Shown: piece by piece, positions 1 to 7,395 of the stretch
How positions within the stretch are numbered: the first letter of the stretch is position 1
Layout of the letters: every line of letters begins with the position of its first letter
Assembly (NCBI GenBank): GCA_938016265.1
Contig: CALLWB010000027.1
Location: 62,001 to 126,000, forward strand
DNA from: an uncultured Saprospiraceae bacterium
GTDB taxonomy: Bacteria > Bacteroidota > Bacteroidia > Chitinophagales > Saprospiraceae
Length of the DNA stretch: 64,000 bases
Direction: 5' to 3'
Translations under genes and position numbers: made by a program
The notes under the pieces: model-generated
What the model saw: the letters and a program-made list of their open reading frames with translations, nothing else
Told to the model about the DNA's origin: nothing
Databases searched by the model: none

Positions 1-343
1 ATTCTTTTGCTCGGGCAATTCCTTTTTGAAATAGGGCAGTTGTCTGTTCAAAGAATTGGCTGCTGCCTCCTTCATAGGCGTCTGCTAGCGTTGTTTGGGC
101 TTTTTTTAGTTGTCGGACTTCTTTTTTTGTGAATACTTTTTTTTCTGGATCCAGTTTTTTCAGGAAGGAGTCCATTGTTTTTTTGGATAATTGAGCATCA
201 TTTTTTTGTGGAGCGAGGTGGTTCTCCTCGACGATGTCAAACAACTTTTTCAAGAGTACGTGGTCGTTGTTTGCTGCTTGTTGGGCGCACCCACTCGCAG
301 AAAATAGAATGGAGAGGATTACTATTACTATATTGTATTTCAT
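1..343 (-). CDS. Prc/Tsp-like tail-specific protease, N-terminal part (cut by window edge)
   Basis: The minus-strand reading frame opens at ATG 341-343 and runs off the left edge, giving 114 residues. It begins with a lipoprotein-type signal (hydrophobic residues 4-16, then SASGC with Cys19). After that comes a helical stretch with a hallmark of the N-terminal domain of carboxy-terminal processing proteases: a 'ldp-k--ft--e---l' pattern, seen here as LDPEKKVFTKKEVRQLKK. In that family a PDZ and a Ser/Lys S41 protease domain follow and degrade periplasmic substrates, but those lie outside the window. The assignment rests on this N-terminal pattern only, so it is a family-level guess. No Shine-Dalgarno is present upstream, as expected for the phylum. 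Confidence 0.6.
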   Translation of the reverse strand, partial: MKYNIVIVILSILFSASGCAQQAANNDHVLLKKLFDIVEENHLAPQKNDAQLSKKTMDSFLKKLDPEKKVFTKKEVRQLKKAQTTLADAYEGGSSQFFEQTTALFQKGIARAKE

Positions 344-720
344 GTTGTTTCTTTTTGTTAATGGTGGATTCCTTTTAAATTGATTGCCCTCAGAGCTTTC
401 TATGCCTGACTTGGTAAGTTCACTCTACTCAGCGCTTCAGCTAATTCCAAACTAAAAACTCAGATTCCAGACTAGCGGGCTTAATTCCTAGGTGGTCAAT
501 TGGGGCAATGGTGCAAAATACATGGGGTTTGCCATTATCCCTCGTATTTTGCAAAGATGCCTTTCCGTTTCAACTAAAGTAATAGTTATGTTGGTTAATT
601 GGACTACAAATTCCTGATTTAATAAATCTTTAACATTCCATCACGATCCAACCAGTGCGATCAATCAAAAAAGTGATGGAACGGTGACCGCGGATATTCA
701 ATTTTTTAAAATTACATCAA
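344..720. other. intergenic region with no recognisable gene
   Basis: These 377 bases lie upstream of the minus-strand protease-like gene and downstream of the next minus-strand gene. I see no convincing ORF or RNA gene. On the minus strand CATCTTTG (about 548-555) is one mismatch from the TAnnTTTG -7 box and could serve the protease-like gene, but no -33 element stands at the right distance. Confidence 0.4.
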
Positions 721-1194
721 TCAATCTCCTGAAGTCCACTCCTCATGTCTACTGGAATACCGCCTGAAATGCCATCCGTCCACTAAATAACTGATCACAA
801 ACTCTTTGTTCAAGGAATCGACTTGATAGAAATAATCCTTTTTGGTTATTCCTACTTCGGTTAGCTGGTTGGGATAGGTGCCAGTTGTCTTTTTATGTTC
901 CTTAAGTTGGATGATAATTTTGTCCGTGTTGTCGACTTTGAGCTGAACTTGGAAGGCAATCGTTCTTTCCATAATTATTCCCGTAAGGAGAACAAATCCG
1001 ATAACCCCAGAACTAATCATTACTGCTGTTTTATCTAGGCTAAATAGTCCGAAAATCAACGCGATTCCGCTTAAAAAAAGAACCATAAAAAACAAAGCTC
1101 CAATCCACATCAGTCCAAAAACATTCGTTTGACCAAACAAAATTCCTAGAAAAAACGAAGCAAGAATTAGTAAAAAAAGGGGGACAATTTTCAT
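721..1194 (-). CDS. small membrane protein with pilin/T2SS-G-like tail, function unknown
   Basis: The protein has 157 residues. Three hydrophobic segments (about 4-21, 27-51 and 57-75) are followed by an exposed C-terminal part of about 80 residues. That part contains 'LKEHKKTTGTYPNQL' (residues 97-111), like the segment after the helix in type II secretion G proteins and many Bacteroidota small proteins (pattern 'l--y----g-yP--l--l'). I infer a membrane-anchored domain of this general fold and no specific function. Its start codon overlaps the stop of the upstream methyltransferase gene by 4 bases (ATGA at 1191-1194), so the two are very likely co-transcribed and translationally coupled. Confidence 0.7.
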   Translation of the reverse strand: MKIVPLFLLILASFFLGILFGQTNVFGLMWIGALFFMVLFLSGIALIFGLFSLDKTAVMISSGVIGFVLLTGIIMERTIAFQVQLKVDNTDKIIIQLKEHKKTTGTYPNQLTEVGITKKDYFYQVDSLNKEFVISYLVDGWHFRRYSSRHEEWTSGD

Positions 1195-1835
1195 TTCTTC
1201 CTAAATTTCACCATCCAATAATATTGGAAGTCGATCCATTCAAAATCAGTCCCTATTTCCTCCACCAACAACTTCAATTCCTCTGCATCTGGGAAGTTTT
1301 TGAGGACTTCAAATTGCTCCCCTGAATTTAGTGTTCTGATTTGGAAGGTATTTCCTACTTCGTCTTTTCGACTAATTGGCGTACTGCTGCCTGCTACATA
1401 TTTATTGTCCAAGAACAGCACTTCAGCACCCTTTTTAACTTGATTGACCGCCATTTGCAGAAAACTGCACAAGTCTTCCTTGCGGAGGTGGGACCAGATA
1501 AAACCACCGAAAAACCCTTCAAATTCATTAGTAACGCTAGTCAGATCTTCAATGGATTGTTGTTGGAAAACGACATTTTCTTTAGGATACGTTTTTGACT
1601 GTGCAATCTCCAGGACTTCTGAATTGATATCTGTCGCTAGTATGGAGGTTGCAGGATTTGCCAGTATTGCTGTCCAATACCCAGTCCCGCAGGCGATTTC
1701 AAGAACAGAATTGTTCAAAAACTGAGTGCTGAGGTATTCTTTTATTGCTAGAAGGTCAGTTTGTCGTTCTGGTTTTTGGTAGACCTGCTCATATTCTTTG
1801 GCTCTTTTTTGATAATAGATAACTTGTTCCTGCAT
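1191..1835 (-). CDS. class I SAM-dependent methyltransferase
   Basis: The protein has 214 residues and no signal peptide, so it is cytoplasmic. The SAM-binding motif I is clear (VLEIACGTGYW, residues 44-54), and an acidic motif II follows (ATDIN, about 67-71). The rest has the length and layout of small Methyltransf_11/25-type enzymes. The substrate cannot be read from the sequence. The gene overlaps the downstream small membrane protein by 4 bases, which suggests a two-gene unit. Confidence 0.85.
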   Translation of the reverse strand: MQEQVIYYQKRAKEYEQVYQKPERQTDLLAIKEYLSTQFLNNSVLEIACGTGYWTAILANPATSILATDINSEVLEIAQSKTYPKENVVFQQQSIEDLTSVTNEFEGFFGGFIWSHLRKEDLCSFLQMAVNQVKKGAEVLFLDNKYVAGSSTPISRKDEVGNTFQIRTLNSGEQFEVLKNFPDAEELKLLVEEIGTDFEWIDFQYYWMVKFRKK

Positions 1836-1857
1836 TTTTAGGAGTTATTTATTTTGG

Positions 1858-2265
1858 TTAATTGGTGGTTGGCGATTCAAGGTCGGGGTACCGTTTTAAG
1901 TTGTAAATTCCCCATAATGCCATCAAAATCTCCCCAACAGTAGCCGCAATAAACGTAATAGACGGGAGTCCGTCCAGCAAAATACTAGAAAGTCTTCCAA
2001 GAAAAAGTCCCCCCATAAAGAATACCGCTGACATAGTGGCAAATCTCCAGTACTTTGGTTTCATTATACCTATTGTCCACAAACCCACCATTCCTAAATA
2101 GAGGCCCATGATCGCACGAAAAATATGCTTTACATCGGTCGTTGCCAATTTGAAATCGTAGAGGTTAGCAGTAAGTTCGTTCGATAAATTTGGAGCAATG
2201 CCATAAGAAATCGCAATTGGGACGAGTGCAACGGCGCAAAAAATAAGGTGGAAGTTCTTGTTCAT
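1858..2265 (-). CDS. DUF4345-family membrane protein
   Basis: The 135-residue form starts at ATG 2263-2265. A longer reading to 2304 would run into the neighbouring gene's stop, so the inner Met is preferred. Four hydrophobic segments are separated by short polar loops. The run 'HIFRAIMGLYLGMVGLW' and the later 'FFMGGLFLGRLSSILLDG' match the conserved core of DUF4345 proteins (four-helix inner-membrane proteins of unknown function). It sits in a minus-strand run of small genes with short gaps, and nothing in the context points to a role. Confidence 0.75.
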   Translation of the reverse strand: MNKNFHLIFCAVALVPIAISYGIAPNLSNELTANLYDFKLATTDVKHIFRAIMGLYLGMVGLWTIGIMKPKYWRFATMSAVFFMGGLFLGRLSSILLDGLPSITFIAATVGEILMALWGIYNLKRYPDLESPTTN

Positions 2266-2281
2266 GTTTTGGTGATTAGTT

Positions 2282-2659
2282 TTAGTAGTTGGAAGGATCC
2301 GCATTTGGGCACTGCTTCTTGATGGCAGCTTTCACTTTTTTTTGTAGTGTTTCTTTTTGCTGCTCCTCGAGTGCTGCAAGCTGTTGTTTTGTTTTGCTAC
2401 TCCGATTGTTGTTCATGCACTCTCCAAAACTGAAAGTTAGGGTATTGCCTCCAAACAGTTTCATTCCTGGGGTGTAGGGTTTGGGTTTGTTTTCCTGTCG
2501 TTTTGCCTCCTTGTCCATTTTTTGGACGTGCTTCTCCAGCGATTTTTGGCAGTTACAATAGTGTTTCGCCTCTAACTTAACAAGCTGATGATCCTGAGCT
2601 TGTACTCGAATAATTCCTAGTAAAAAAATTACTATTATCAATAATGTTGTTTTAGGCAT
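2282..2659 (-). CDS. small secreted Cys-containing protein, unknown function
   Basis: Starting at ATG 2657-2659 gives 125 residues with a good signal peptide (MPKTTLLIIVIFLLGIIRVQA, cleaved before Gln-Asp). An upstream Met at 2680 would also work. The mature part is basic and helical, with a Cys-Asn-Cys pair (CNC) near its start and two further cysteines (GEC and KQC) near the end, so disulfides or metal binding are possible. A charged Gln/Lys-rich segment (about 75-110) looks like coiled coil. I do not recognise a family. The gene lies between the FMN reductase and the DUF4345 gene on the same strand. Confidence 0.6.
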   Translation of the reverse strand: MPKTTLLIIVIFLLGIIRVQAQDHQLVKLEAKHYCNCQKSLEKHVQKMDKEAKRQENKPKPYTPGMKLFGGNTLTFSFGECMNNNRSSKTKQQLAALEEQQKETLQKKVKAAIKKQCPNADPSNY

Positions 2660-2728
2660 CGATATTTTTTGTCTGGTCATTCCTACATTACTAAATCCAT
2701 GAACTATAACGCCAATCCCAAACAATTA

Positions 2729-3265
2729 TTACCCATTAAGTGCCGCTTGTAATTTGGCAATACTTTCTTGAAGCAGCACTGCTTGATCATCGGCCAATTT
2801 CCCGTCTACAACGTTCTGTTGGAAAGACGGTAATCCATAAGAGGCAGCAATAGTTGCTCCTTGATAAGGCAAGGTGTGCTCCAGAAATTTTCGATTGGTC
2901 GCACCACCGCCACCGCCAGGAGAAGTACTCATCAACAAAATCGGCTTATTGTCAAATACCTTTTTCGCCCTTCTGCTCAACCAGTCTAAAATATTTTTGA
3001 AAAACGCAGGTGTCCCTCCATTGTGCTCGGGTGAGGCAATAATAAATCCATCAGATTCCTGAATATGACCAATCAATTTAGTGATCAATTCTGGGGTTTG
3101 GTCCGGGTCCATGTCTATCGAATAGATGGGAATGTCCCAGCTTCTAATATCCAGAAGGTGGATGTCCACTCCTTCCATAAGCGACTGCGCACTAATTGTT
3201 TCTATCAATTGATAATGGATGGATTTTGAGTGATTGCTACCAGCAAATGCAAGAACTTTTTTCAT
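2729..3265 (-). CDS. NADPH-dependent FMN reductase (flavodoxin-like)
   Basis: The protein has 178 residues from ATG 3263-3265. The frame extends to 3325, but the extra codons lie inside an inverted-repeat element, so the inner start is chosen. The flavodoxin-like fold is marked by the phosphate loop AGSNHSKSIH (8-17), the 'SPEHNGGTPAFFKN' motif (78-91) that contacts the isoalloxazine ring, and a glycine-rich loop (SPGGGGGA, about 115-122). This is the FMN_red family, which includes azoreductases, chromate reductases and SsuE-like proteins. The expected activity is FMN or quinone reduction with NAD(P)H in the cytoplasm; the true substrate is unknown. Confidence 0.88.
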   Translation of the reverse strand: MKKVLAFAGSNHSKSIHYQLIETISAQSLMEGVDIHLLDIRSWDIPIYSIDMDPDQTPELITKLIGHIQESDGFIIASPEHNGGTPAFFKNILDWLSRRAKKVFDNKPILLMSTSPGGGGGATNRKFLEHTLPYQGATIAASYGLPSFQQNVVDGKLADDQAVLLQESIAKLQAALNG

Positions 3266-3277
3266 AGTGGACGATTG

Positions 3278-3461
3278 TTTAACCCAATTCATGCAATAGG
3301 AGTTTGTTTTAGGTTGAAAACTCAATAAAAATGTGCACTCTACGGTGATTTAGACTCGCAGACGTAGTAAGATTACGGTGAGAATCAAAATTGACGGACG
3401 TGCGCAGTTTTGCAGAGGTTTCAGCTTAAAATGAATTTTCTATTGCATGAATTGGGTTTAA
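3278..3461. repeat. imperfect inverted-repeat element, MITE-like
   Basis: Outer arms of 19 identical bases face each other at 3281-3299 and 3440-3458 (AACCCAATTCATGCAATAG and its complement). Moving inward, the arms keep matching imperfectly (TTTTAGGTTGAAAACTC against TTTTAAGCTGAAACCTC, then TGTGCAC against TGCGCAC), so most of the element can fold into one long hairpin. A direct TTTAA stands just outside the CCC...GGG core on both sides (3278-3282 and 3457-3461), which would fit a 5-base target duplication. It carries no ORF. It separates the FMN reductase gene from the porV pair. Whether it is mobile or a regulatory hairpin is unknown; no second copy is evident in the window. Confidence 0.6.
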
Positions 3462-3585
3462 TAAGGAAATACTAGTCTTTTATTGAATGCAATTATAAAT
3501 AAATTAATTGAATATTTTTTGTTGATTGCTTCAAGTGGACTGCCTTCCAATCGTCCTTTTATTCGAAAGTAGTTTTCAAAATTTT

Positions 3586-4776
3586 CTAAATTTTTTCTTG
3601 TTCCTTCTGCTTTTCAAGGTTATAAGAAACTGCAATTTGAAAAGATTTATTCAACTTTAAATTCAAATTTGCGGCATAAGCCAGATCGACACCTATTCCA
3701 TTAAATCTAAATCCAATCCCGCAAGTCAGTATTTTTCTGTTACCTTTTGTTCTATGCTCGTTAAAATGTCCAAGCCGGGCAATGATAAATTGATAGCGGT
3801 ATTCGGCTCCTATCGAATAGTTATTCTCCTGGAAGTCTTCACTAGCACCGTTTGGCGCATCGCTGAACGAAGAAATCATACCCTGGATAGCCGTTTTTTC
3901 CTGAAAATCATAATAAAGTGGTTGCCCCTCCTCATTGGTGTTAGACGGTGTTGGTACCAGAAGTCGATTTACTTCGCCGGTAACGGTCAATGTGTGTTGT
4001 TCCTCAAACTTATGGATATAACCAAGGCCTAGACCGAGATTCGTAGGCAAAAAATCCGAACGGTATCTGTTCTCCAGGTAGGTCACCTTTGGTCCGACAT
4101 TCCTTATTGCTAGGCCAGTAACAATTGTTGCTTTCTTGTTGATTATTTTTAGTGGTTTGCGAAAAGTAAAAGAAAGGTCTCCTGCTCCCGTATTAATGGG
4201 TAGGACTTTTGTCCCATCTGATATTTGGCTATTAGCTTGTGAGCGGATATATTTCAGGGATAGCCCTACTGCAAAGTTTGGACTTAGCTTTTGATTGTAA
4301 GACAAAAGTCCTTCCCATGCCTTAGGCGGGGGGCTACCAATACTCCCCCCTCCCTCGGAGTCAATATAGACGAATCTATCAGAATTAGAATACCGGAAAC
4401 TTGCTCCAAGGGCACTGTTTTTTCCTAGTTTGGCGTACCCCGTAATTGCTGGAGTGATGTACACTTTTTTGTTACCTCTTTGTTTGTACCAGAATACATA
4501 CGAAGCCTGCACCCCAAATTTCGATTCAATAAACGCCAGATTGGACGAGTTCAAATTGACGGAAGTTAGAGAGGGCAAGATGGCAATTCCGCTACCACCG
4601 ATACCTGTAGATTGAGGATTGAAAGGTAGTTGAAGAAAATTCAGGGTTGTTATTAATGGGATGGTACAAGGAGCTTCTGTATAGGGATTAATGCCTTCAT
4701 TGCAATAATAGATTTGACTTAGTACAGCGGTCGATGAAAAAAGGACGAATACAATACAAATTGATAGATGTCTCAT
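3586..4776 (-). CDS. porV: PorV-family T9SS outer-membrane protein, paralog 1
   Basis: The protein has 396 residues with a signal peptide (1-20, cleaved near VLSQ). The N-terminal half has the PorV/LptO signature: a Gly-rich 'GIGGSGIAILPSLTSVNLNS' segment followed by 'SNLAF', 'GVQASYVFWY', and then repeated amphipathic strands typical of the FadL-like 14-stranded barrel. In type IX secretion PorV binds the C-terminal domains of cargo and moves it from the translocon to the attachment complex at the cell surface. The gene is the downstream member of a tandem pair with a close paralog at 5012-6199. It has more divergent loops and ends in a charged Lys/Glu tail. It could be a specialised second shuttle or a PorQ/PorV-like relative. 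T9SS cargo is encoded elsewhere in the window. Confidence 0.8.
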   Translation of the reverse strand: MRHLSICIVFVLFSSTAVLSQIYYCNEGINPYTEAPCTIPLITTLNFLQLPFNPQSTGIGGSGIAILPSLTSVNLNSSNLAFIESKFGVQASYVFWYKQRGNKKVYITPAITGYAKLGKNSALGASFRYSNSDRFVYIDSEGGGSIGSPPPKAWEGLLSYNQKLSPNFAVGLSLKYIRSQANSQISDGTKVLPINTGAGDLSFTFRKPLKIINKKATIVTGLAIRNVGPKVTYLENRYRSDFLPTNLGLGLGYIHKFEEQHTLTVTGEVNRLLVPTPSNTNEEGQPLYYDFQEKTAIQGMISSFSDAPNGASEDFQENNYSIGAEYRYQFIIARLGHFNEHRTKGNRKILTCGIGFRFNGIGVDLAYAANLNLKLNKSFQIAVSYNLEKQKEQEKI

Positions 4777-4865
4777 AGCAAAGAGGATATGATTGGTTAC
4801 AAAATGAATCTGCTAGGAATATTCCGAAACTATAATTAAGACTGGGGATATATTAGTATTATAAT

Positions 4866-4994
4866 AATCAACGATTTTTGCTATTACTTCGTTGCCAAGT
4901 AAATGGGGTTTATTAAAAAAAAAGTACTTACAGGTATTTTCTCCTTAAGGGAATTCGTCCGATACTTGCTATCGTGATGGATTAACTTTCTGAA
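4866..4994 (-). pseudogene. decayed C-terminal fragment of the P-loop kinase gene
   Basis: Read on the minus strand, 4991 to 4887 gives RKLIHHDSKYRTNSLKEKIP and onward to LATK, followed by two in-frame stops (TAA, TAG at 4886-4881). This lines up without gaps with the end of the intact kinase at 6267-6845 (RRLLNNESKYR-like region through HLAAR). About 14 of 34 residues are identical before the stops. The fragment lies immediately downstream of the second porV copy, exactly where a duplicated [kinase-porV] unit would have placed a kinase. There is no start and no P-loop, so it cannot be functional. Confidence 0.75.
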
Positions 4995-5011
4995 TTACAA
5001 GGACTTTATTT

Positions 5012-6199
5012 CTACCAAACTATTTCTTTTTCCTTCAACGGCTCAAAATTATACAAAACAGATACTCGGTAAGTTTCACCAAGCCCTTTACTTGTGTGAG
5101 TGACATAAGATAGATCGATACCAAATCCCTTGCCTCTGATACCGATACCTCCAGTTATGAGTTTTCGGTCTCCTTTTGTTTTGTGTTCATTAAAATGACC
5201 AAGTCGGCCAATGATAAACCGATATCGGTATTCCACTCCCAATGAATATTGATTTTCCCTGAAGTCTTCCCCAAGTCCCCCAGGTGCATCACCAAAGGAA
5301 GAAAACATACCTTCAACAACAGATTTTTCCGTGAAATCCAGATATTCGGGGCTTCCTTCAGTATTAACAGTAGAAGGTGAAGGGACAAGCAGTCGATTTA
5401 GCTCGCCAGTGATTGTCAACGTATGTTTTTTAGCGAATTCATGGACAAACCCAAATCCAAGGCCTAGGTTAGTAGGCAAAAAGCCCCCACGGAATCCATC
5501 CTTAATGTAAGTCACCTTTGGACCGATATTTCTGATTGCAAGACCAGTAATAAACGTCGCTTTTTTGTCACCTACCTTAAGTGGTTTGCGAAAAGTGAAC
5601 GACAGGTCTCCAGCTCCTGTTCTCAAGGGTATGATGCTGTTCCCATTCACTGTTTGGCCAGATGCTAATTTTGAACTGAGGTATTTTAGAGACAATCCCA
5701 TTGCAAAATTCGGACTTAATTTCCGATTGTATGACAAAAGCCCTTCCCATTCCCTAGGATTAAAGGAACCAATAGAAGCGCCATTCTGATCTGTATATAG
5801 GATACGACCAAGATTGAAAAATCGAAAACTTGCTCCTAGTGTAGTCGTTTCTCCCAGTCTGACATATCCTGCAGCAGTCCCCAAATAAACATCCCTTAAT
5901 CCTAATTGCCTAAGCCAGGGAGCATAAGACACCTGCACTCCAAACTTCGAATCAATAAACGCCAAATTGGAGGAGTTCAAAGCAATAGAGGTCGTAGAAG
6001 GAGAAATGGCAATCCCACTGCCTCCCATCGCTGCGGCCTCTGGATTTACAGGCATAGTTAGAAAAGGCAATGCTGTTGTTACAACATTAGAACAATTTTC
6101 TCCTGTTGTCTGGTTGATACCATCCACACAAGTTTGGCTAAACCCTAAAGTTGCTGAAACAAGGATGAAAAACACACTAACAATCAATACGTGGCGCAT
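5012..6199 (-). CDS. porV: PorV-family T9SS outer-membrane protein, paralog 2
   Basis: The protein has 395 residues with a signal peptide (about 1-21, ending TLGFSQ). Canonical PorV features are strong: 'AAAMGGSGIAISPSTTSIAL', 'SNLAFIDSKFGVQVSYAPWL', 'YLGTAAGY', 'ASFRFFNLGRI' and 'SPNFAMGLSLKYL', with alternating strands to the C-terminus. It is the better match to textbook PorV of the two copies, so it is the likelier housekeeping one. The role is shuttling T9SS cargo at the outer membrane. A TACCTTTG -7 box lies 19 bases upstream of the start. The kinase gene lies 67 bases upstream on the same strand. The two PorV proteins share most of their length, including the 'GAGDLSFTFRKPLK' block. 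Confidence 0.85.
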   Translation of the reverse strand: MRHVLIVSVFFILVSATLGFSQTCVDGINQTTGENCSNVVTTALPFLTMPVNPEAAAMGGSGIAISPSTTSIALNSSNLAFIDSKFGVQVSYAPWLRQLGLRDVYLGTAAGYVRLGETTTLGASFRFFNLGRILYTDQNGASIGSFNPREWEGLLSYNRKLSPNFAMGLSLKYLSSKLASGQTVNGNSIIPLRTGAGDLSFTFRKPLKVGDKKATFITGLAIRNIGPKVTYIKDGFRGGFLPTNLGLGFGFVHEFAKKHTLTITGELNRLLVPSPSTVNTEGSPEYLDFTEKSVVEGMFSSFGDAPGGLGEDFRENQYSLGVEYRYRFIIGRLGHFNEHKTKGDRKLITGGIGIRGKGFGIDLSYVTHTSKGLGETYRVSVLYNFEPLKEKEIVW

Positions 6200-6217
6200 A
6201 AAAAAGGGATTTATTCA

Positions 6218-6225
6218 CAAAGGTA
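6218..6225 (-). promoter_or_regulatory. -7 promoter box for porV paralog 2
   Basis: The minus-strand sequence TACCTTTG matches the Bacteroidota TAnnTTTG -7 consensus exactly and sits 19 bases before the start codon. No TTTG is found at the usual 19-base spacing upstream. Confidence 0.5.
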
Positions 6226-6266
6226 TTACGAATATACGCAAAAGCTACATTATATGTATTGTTAAT

Positions 6267-6845
6267 TTATTCCAATCCAAAATGGGCTACGATTTTCTCT
6301 GCTACTTCCCTGGCAGCCAAGTGCGTATTGTTTATTTTGAAAATGGACTTATAAGGGATTTCTCCTTCCAGTGTATTCATTCGATACTTGGATTCATTGT
6401 TGAGCAATCGTTTTTCTGAAGCGTCGACGTTTCTTTTTGTGGGTTTGAGTGCCAAGCGGTGTTCGTGTTTATTTCTTATCAGTCGTTCTTCGAGGGTGCA
6501 CTGCAATTCTACAAAATAAATTTTGGGATTTCTGTCTTTGAATAGGTGGACGATTTCATCAATATATTCTTCATCTCCTTTGTCATTCAGGTCCCAGACA
6601 AGTGTAAAGATTAAGCCATTAATAGCACTATTTGCCACTGCTTTAAAAATGTCGAATCTGATTTTTTTGTCTAATTTTCGGAAATTGGGTGTTCCAAAAT
6701 CAAAAAACTGATTGACCAGCTCCAGGGACATATGATTGTAAAACAGCTTATATTCCGTCAGTTTTTGCAATTCCTGCCCAACAGTCATCTTCCCGGAAGC
6801 AGGTGGCCCGAAAATGAGTACAAAGCTAAATGGCGAGTTTGTCAT
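6267..6845 (-). CDS. P-loop kinase-like NTPase (AAA/shikimate-kinase-like)
   Basis: The protein has 192 residues and is cytoplasmic. A Walker A loop is present near the start (GPPASGKMT, 13-21), followed by 'YNHMSLEL' as acceptor-site residues and a basic lid-like segment (RNKHEHRLALKPTKRN, about 123-138). This layout matches the small nucleoside/shikimate-kinase-like 'AAA family ATPase' group common in many bacteria, whose substrate is generally unknown. It probably phosphorylates a small molecule. A decayed copy of its C-terminus lies between the porV genes. A good promoter stands upstream. I do not see a functional link to PorV beyond adjacency. Confidence 0.75.
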   Translation of the reverse strand: MTNSPFSFVLIFGPPASGKMTVGQELQKLTEYKLFYNHMSLELVNQFFDFGTPNFRKLDKKIRFDIFKAVANSAINGLIFTLVWDLNDKGDEEYIDEIVHLFKDRNPKIYFVELQCTLEERLIRNKHEHRLALKPTKRNVDASEKRLLNNESKYRMNTLEGEIPYKSIFKINNTHLAAREVAEKIVAHFGLE

Positions 6846-6869
6846 AGTTTTTAATTTGCGTCTTTCTTA

Positions 6870-6900
6870 TAAATATATCAAGCAAAATGCATTGACCAAA
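6870..6900 (-). promoter_or_regulatory. promoter of the P-loop kinase gene
   Basis: On the minus strand TTTG (6900-6897), a spacer of exactly 19 bases and TATATTTA (6877-6870) match the Bacteroidota -33/-7 consensus with a single mismatch in the last base. Transcription would begin roughly 20 bases before the kinase start codon. Confidence 0.6.
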
Positions 6901-7208
6901 ATATAAACGGAAAAGGTTGAATCGTATTTTGCTTGTGAAAGTTTATCAAAATCGCAGGATTTAGTTCATTTTTTATTTTGAAAACTCAACTTTTTTTAAA
7001 ATTTTTTCTTCCTGATTGTGAATGGGTTAGGAAGGTTTTTGAGCGAAATTTGAAAATCGGTTTATGTAAAATCTCTTTTTCTGACTCTATATAGTAGGAG
7101 AAATTGTTTCTCTCTGCAGTCATACGGCCGATTTTACATAGTTTTAGTTCTAGGGCATACCACTAGGGTTGGGGTTGCTCTATCAAGTACTAAAATGTTA
7201 GTGTTTTG

Positions 7209-7237
7209 CTCCCTGATTTTTGCAGAAAATCAGGGAG
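7209..7237. repeat. 12-bp perfect hairpin
   Basis: CTCCCTGATTTT, a 5-base loop TGCAG and AAAATCAGGGAG form a perfect stem. No T-run follows on either strand, so a standard intrinsic terminator is unlikely. Confidence 0.5.
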
Positions 7238-7395
7238 GCGGTGGCCGGAGGGTTGGGAAAGCCCTCCCACAATCGTGGAGGTCCGTTTTTGGTTAATTTC
7301 TTGATAGTCAAATGGTTGTGGGTTTGCTGCCAATTTAGATCATCCATCAACGAGTACTTTTTCCCTTATTCATAAATAATAAAAAATAACCACCA

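Larger units (their letters stand above)
6846..7395. other. 550-base gap with two inverted repeats and no intact gene
   Basis: Apart from the kinase promoter, this gap has no convincing ORF. It contains an 11-base perfect inverted repeat TATGTAAAATC (7063-7073) / GATTTTACATA (7130-7140) enclosing a smaller GAGAAA/TTTCTC hairpin, and a separate 12-bp perfect hairpin at 7209-7237. It may be the remains of inserted DNA, consistent with the broken Nudix gene just downstream. Confidence 0.4.
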
